From the NCBI RefSeq assembly GCF_003096995.1, contig NZ_QENU01000007.1, positions 1-64,000 on the forward strand: a DNA stretch of 64,000 nucleotides. The letters are read 5' to 3'. The notes under the pieces are model-generated. The model searched no databases. It worked only from the letters and a program-made list of their open reading frames with translations, and was not told where the DNA came from. The position numbers and the translations under genes were made by a program. Shown here one piece after another: positions 62,664 to 64,000 of the stretch; positions within the stretch are counted from its first letter, which is position 1, and the number at the start of each line of letters is the position of its first letter. This DNA is from Alitibacter langaaensis DSM 22999 (lineage in GTDB: Bacteria; Pseudomonadota; Gammaproteobacteria; Enterobacterales; Pasteurellaceae).

Positions 62664-63053
62664 TTATTTGTTAAATTTTGTGTCTAGCGAGAATTTTCCA
62701 GCGCCTGTTACGAATAATGACAAGAATGTCATACAGAAAATAATGGCAAGTTCGCCTTGGTTTGCTAATGGATTGAAGAATGTTTCTGCGCTTGCATGGA
62801 ACATTAAATAAGCCACAGCCATTTGACCTGCTAATAAGAAAGTCGCAACGCGTGTGAATAAGCCAATAATAATTAATAAACCACCGACAGTTTCAATGCA
62901 TCCGCCTAAGCCCATTAATGAAAATAATGGCATATCAGGGTTAGTTAATTTTTGCACCCCATGTAACACAATTAGATAACCCGCGATAATACGAACGAGC
63001 AATAAAATCACAGGGCTTAATGCGTTTGAAAGTTTAGTTAATAAGTTATTCAT
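62664..63053 (-). CDS. DoxX family membrane protein
   Basis: 129 residues with four membrane helices (SPVILLLVRIIAGYLIVLHG; LMGLGGCIETVGGLLIIIGL; VATFLLAGQMAVAYLM; AIIFCMTFLSLFVTG). DoxX/YphA family; exact function unknown, often beside quinone or redox genes. Divergent from the LysR gene and upstream of the FMN reductase. Confidence 0.8.
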   Translation of the reverse strand: MNNLLTKLSNALSPVILLLVRIIAGYLIVLHGVQKLTNPDMPLFSLMGLGGCIETVGGLLIIIGLFTRVATFLLAGQMAVAYLMFHASAETFFNPLANQGELAIIFCMTFLSLFVTGAGKFSLDTKFNK

Positions 63054-63125
63054 AAGTTTCCTTGTTTAATATGAGTGAATTCGGCGCCATTTTAATTGAA
63101 TATAAATTTGCGACAAGATACAATT

Positions 63126-63144
63126 TTGCAAAATAACTTTGCAA
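63126..63144. promoter_or_regulatory. Candidate LysR operator between doxX and the regulator gene
   Basis: TTGCAAA-ATAAC-TTTGCAA is a 7-bp inverted repeat, 10 bases ahead of the LysR ATG. LysR-type sites are inverted repeats in the shared control region. Confidence 0.45.
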
Positions 63145-63154
63145 TAATAGAAAG

Positions 63155-64000
63155 ATGGACAAAATTAGTTTAGATGATATGCGATTGTTTGTGTCTGTTG
63201 TGCAATCGGGCAGTTTAAGTCGTGCAAGTGAATTGACGGATATTCCTGTTTCACGCTTAAGCCGCCGTTTGACTCAGCTAGAACAAGCCCTTGGCACCCA
63301 ATTAATTAATCGTGGCAAAAAAGGTGTCACCCTCAATGAAGTGGGAACGCATTTTTTTGAACGGGCAAAAATGATGTTGCAGGAAGCGGAATTAGCCATT
63401 GAAAGCGTGCAACAAAGCCTGATAAAACCAAGCGGTTTATTGCGCATCTCAGTTGCATCAGATATTTTTCATTTGCTGATTGAACCGCACTTAGGGCGAT
63501 ATTTACAAGAAAATCCAGACGTAAATGTAGAAATAAATCTTAGCCACCAAAAAATTAATATGATTCAAGATGGTATCGACCTAGCCGTGCGTGTAGGCAC
63601 CATTGATAACGATAATGTTGTCGCGAAATCGTGGATTTCAGTGGGGCTAGGAGTGTTTGCAAGCCCGGATTATTTAGCGAAATATGGTGAGCCACAAACA
63701 CCAAATGATCTCTATCAGCATCAAATTATCGGACAAAACCATACCTTGCCGTGGCATTTTCAGCGCGAAAATCATCAAATCACCATTGCGCCCACTAGCC
63801 GCATGAGTTCTAACGATTTCCTTGCGGTAGAAAAACAAATTCAGCGTGGAATGGGCATTGGTGCCTTGCCTATTTTCCCAATATATCAACGAACTGGATT
63901 GGTGCAAATTCTCAAATCTTGGGAAATGGCGTCATCGCCTGTGTCAGTGATTTATTATAAAAATCGAGGTAGTGTGCCGACAGTGCGTAGTATGGTTGAG
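63155..64000 (+). CDS. LysR-type transcriptional regulator (cut by window end)
   Basis: 282 codons are visible and stay open to the last base. The N-terminal winged helix is typical: DDMRLFVSVVQSGSLSRASE, VSRLSRRLTQLEQALGTQLI. The effector domain starts about residue 92 (LLRISVASD) and contains GIDLAVRVGTI, the feature of the CrgA/AaeR-like group. Divergent from doxX and the FMN reductase, which it probably controls. Confidence 0.85.
   Translation, partial: MDKISLDDMRLFVSVVQSGSLSRASELTDIPVSRLSRRLTQLEQALGTQLINRGKKGVTLNEVGTHFFERAKMMLQEAELAIESVQQSLIKPSGLLRISVASDIFHLLIEPHLGRYLQENPDVNVEINLSHQKINMIQDGIDLAVRVGTIDNDNVVAKSWISVGLGVFASPDYLAKYGEPQTPNDLYQHQIIGQNHTLPWHFQRENHQITIAPTSRMSSNDFLAVEKQIQRGMGIGALPIFPIYQRTGLVQILKSWEMASSPVSVIYYKNRGSVPTVRSMVE

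Overview
The window is a chromosomal segment from a member of the Pasteurellaceae, most likely a Haemophilus species (influenzae/parainfluenzae group). The main reason is the 9-base DNA uptake signal AAGTGCGGT (or its complement ACCGCACTT), which occurs dozens of times, inside genes and as inverted pairs behind genes. This is the 'Hin' uptake dialect. Gene content, an IS1016-type insertion sequence end and AT-rich coding sequence agree. I cannot fix the species from sequence alone.

Layout. 1-2660 is a decayed restriction-modification locus: an IS1016 end sits inside a frameshifted HNH endonuclease gene, followed by one ORF that fuses the front of a cytosine-C5 methyltransferase to an adenine methyltransferase. 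2864-7033 holds protein E, a HAD phosphatase and the arginine transporter artPIQM. 7276-13113 is rlmN-pilF-rodZ-ispG-hisS-yfgM. 13286-20033 is a seven-gene minus-strand operon (lyase, acetyltransferase, amino-acid ABC transporter, MmgE/PrpD protein, M20 amidohydrolase) whose gene set matches S-(2-succino)cysteine disposal operons. It is divergent from glutathione reductase (gor). 21821-26980 has dciA, secM-secA, mutT, a small GNAT gene, yacG and coaE. 27009-30789 is the type IV pilus/competence operon pilABCD, with pilC broken by an in-frame stop. 30896-38260 has ampD, mazG, uspA, alaS, csrA, manB and galU. 38416-40725 is secE-nusG and rplKA. 41122-45564 is lepA-lepB-rnc-era. 45731-48886 has grcA with two perfect FNR boxes, ung, yaaA, a lipoprotein and raiA. 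49170-50160 is a decayed IS3-family element. 50199-57993 has a GlcNAc-type PTS permease, an OPT transporter, rsmB-fmt and hinT-ycfL-nagZ. 58244-61524 is focA-pflB. 61615-64000 has a monooxygenase-like gene, a broken FMN reductase, doxX and a divergent LysR regulator cut by the window end.

How the parts relate. Several genes serve natural transformation: pilF and pilABCD, whose upstream regions share a 15-base CRP-like motif, plus the uptake signals themselves. grcA, pflB and focA form an anaerobic pyruvate-formate module. ampD, nagZ and the GlcNAc PTS belong to cell-wall sugar recycling. The cysteine-succinate operon beside gor suggests a thiol-repair neighbourhood. Two genes (pilC and the FMN reductase) each carry a single in-frame TAA where a CAA codon is the likely ancestor.
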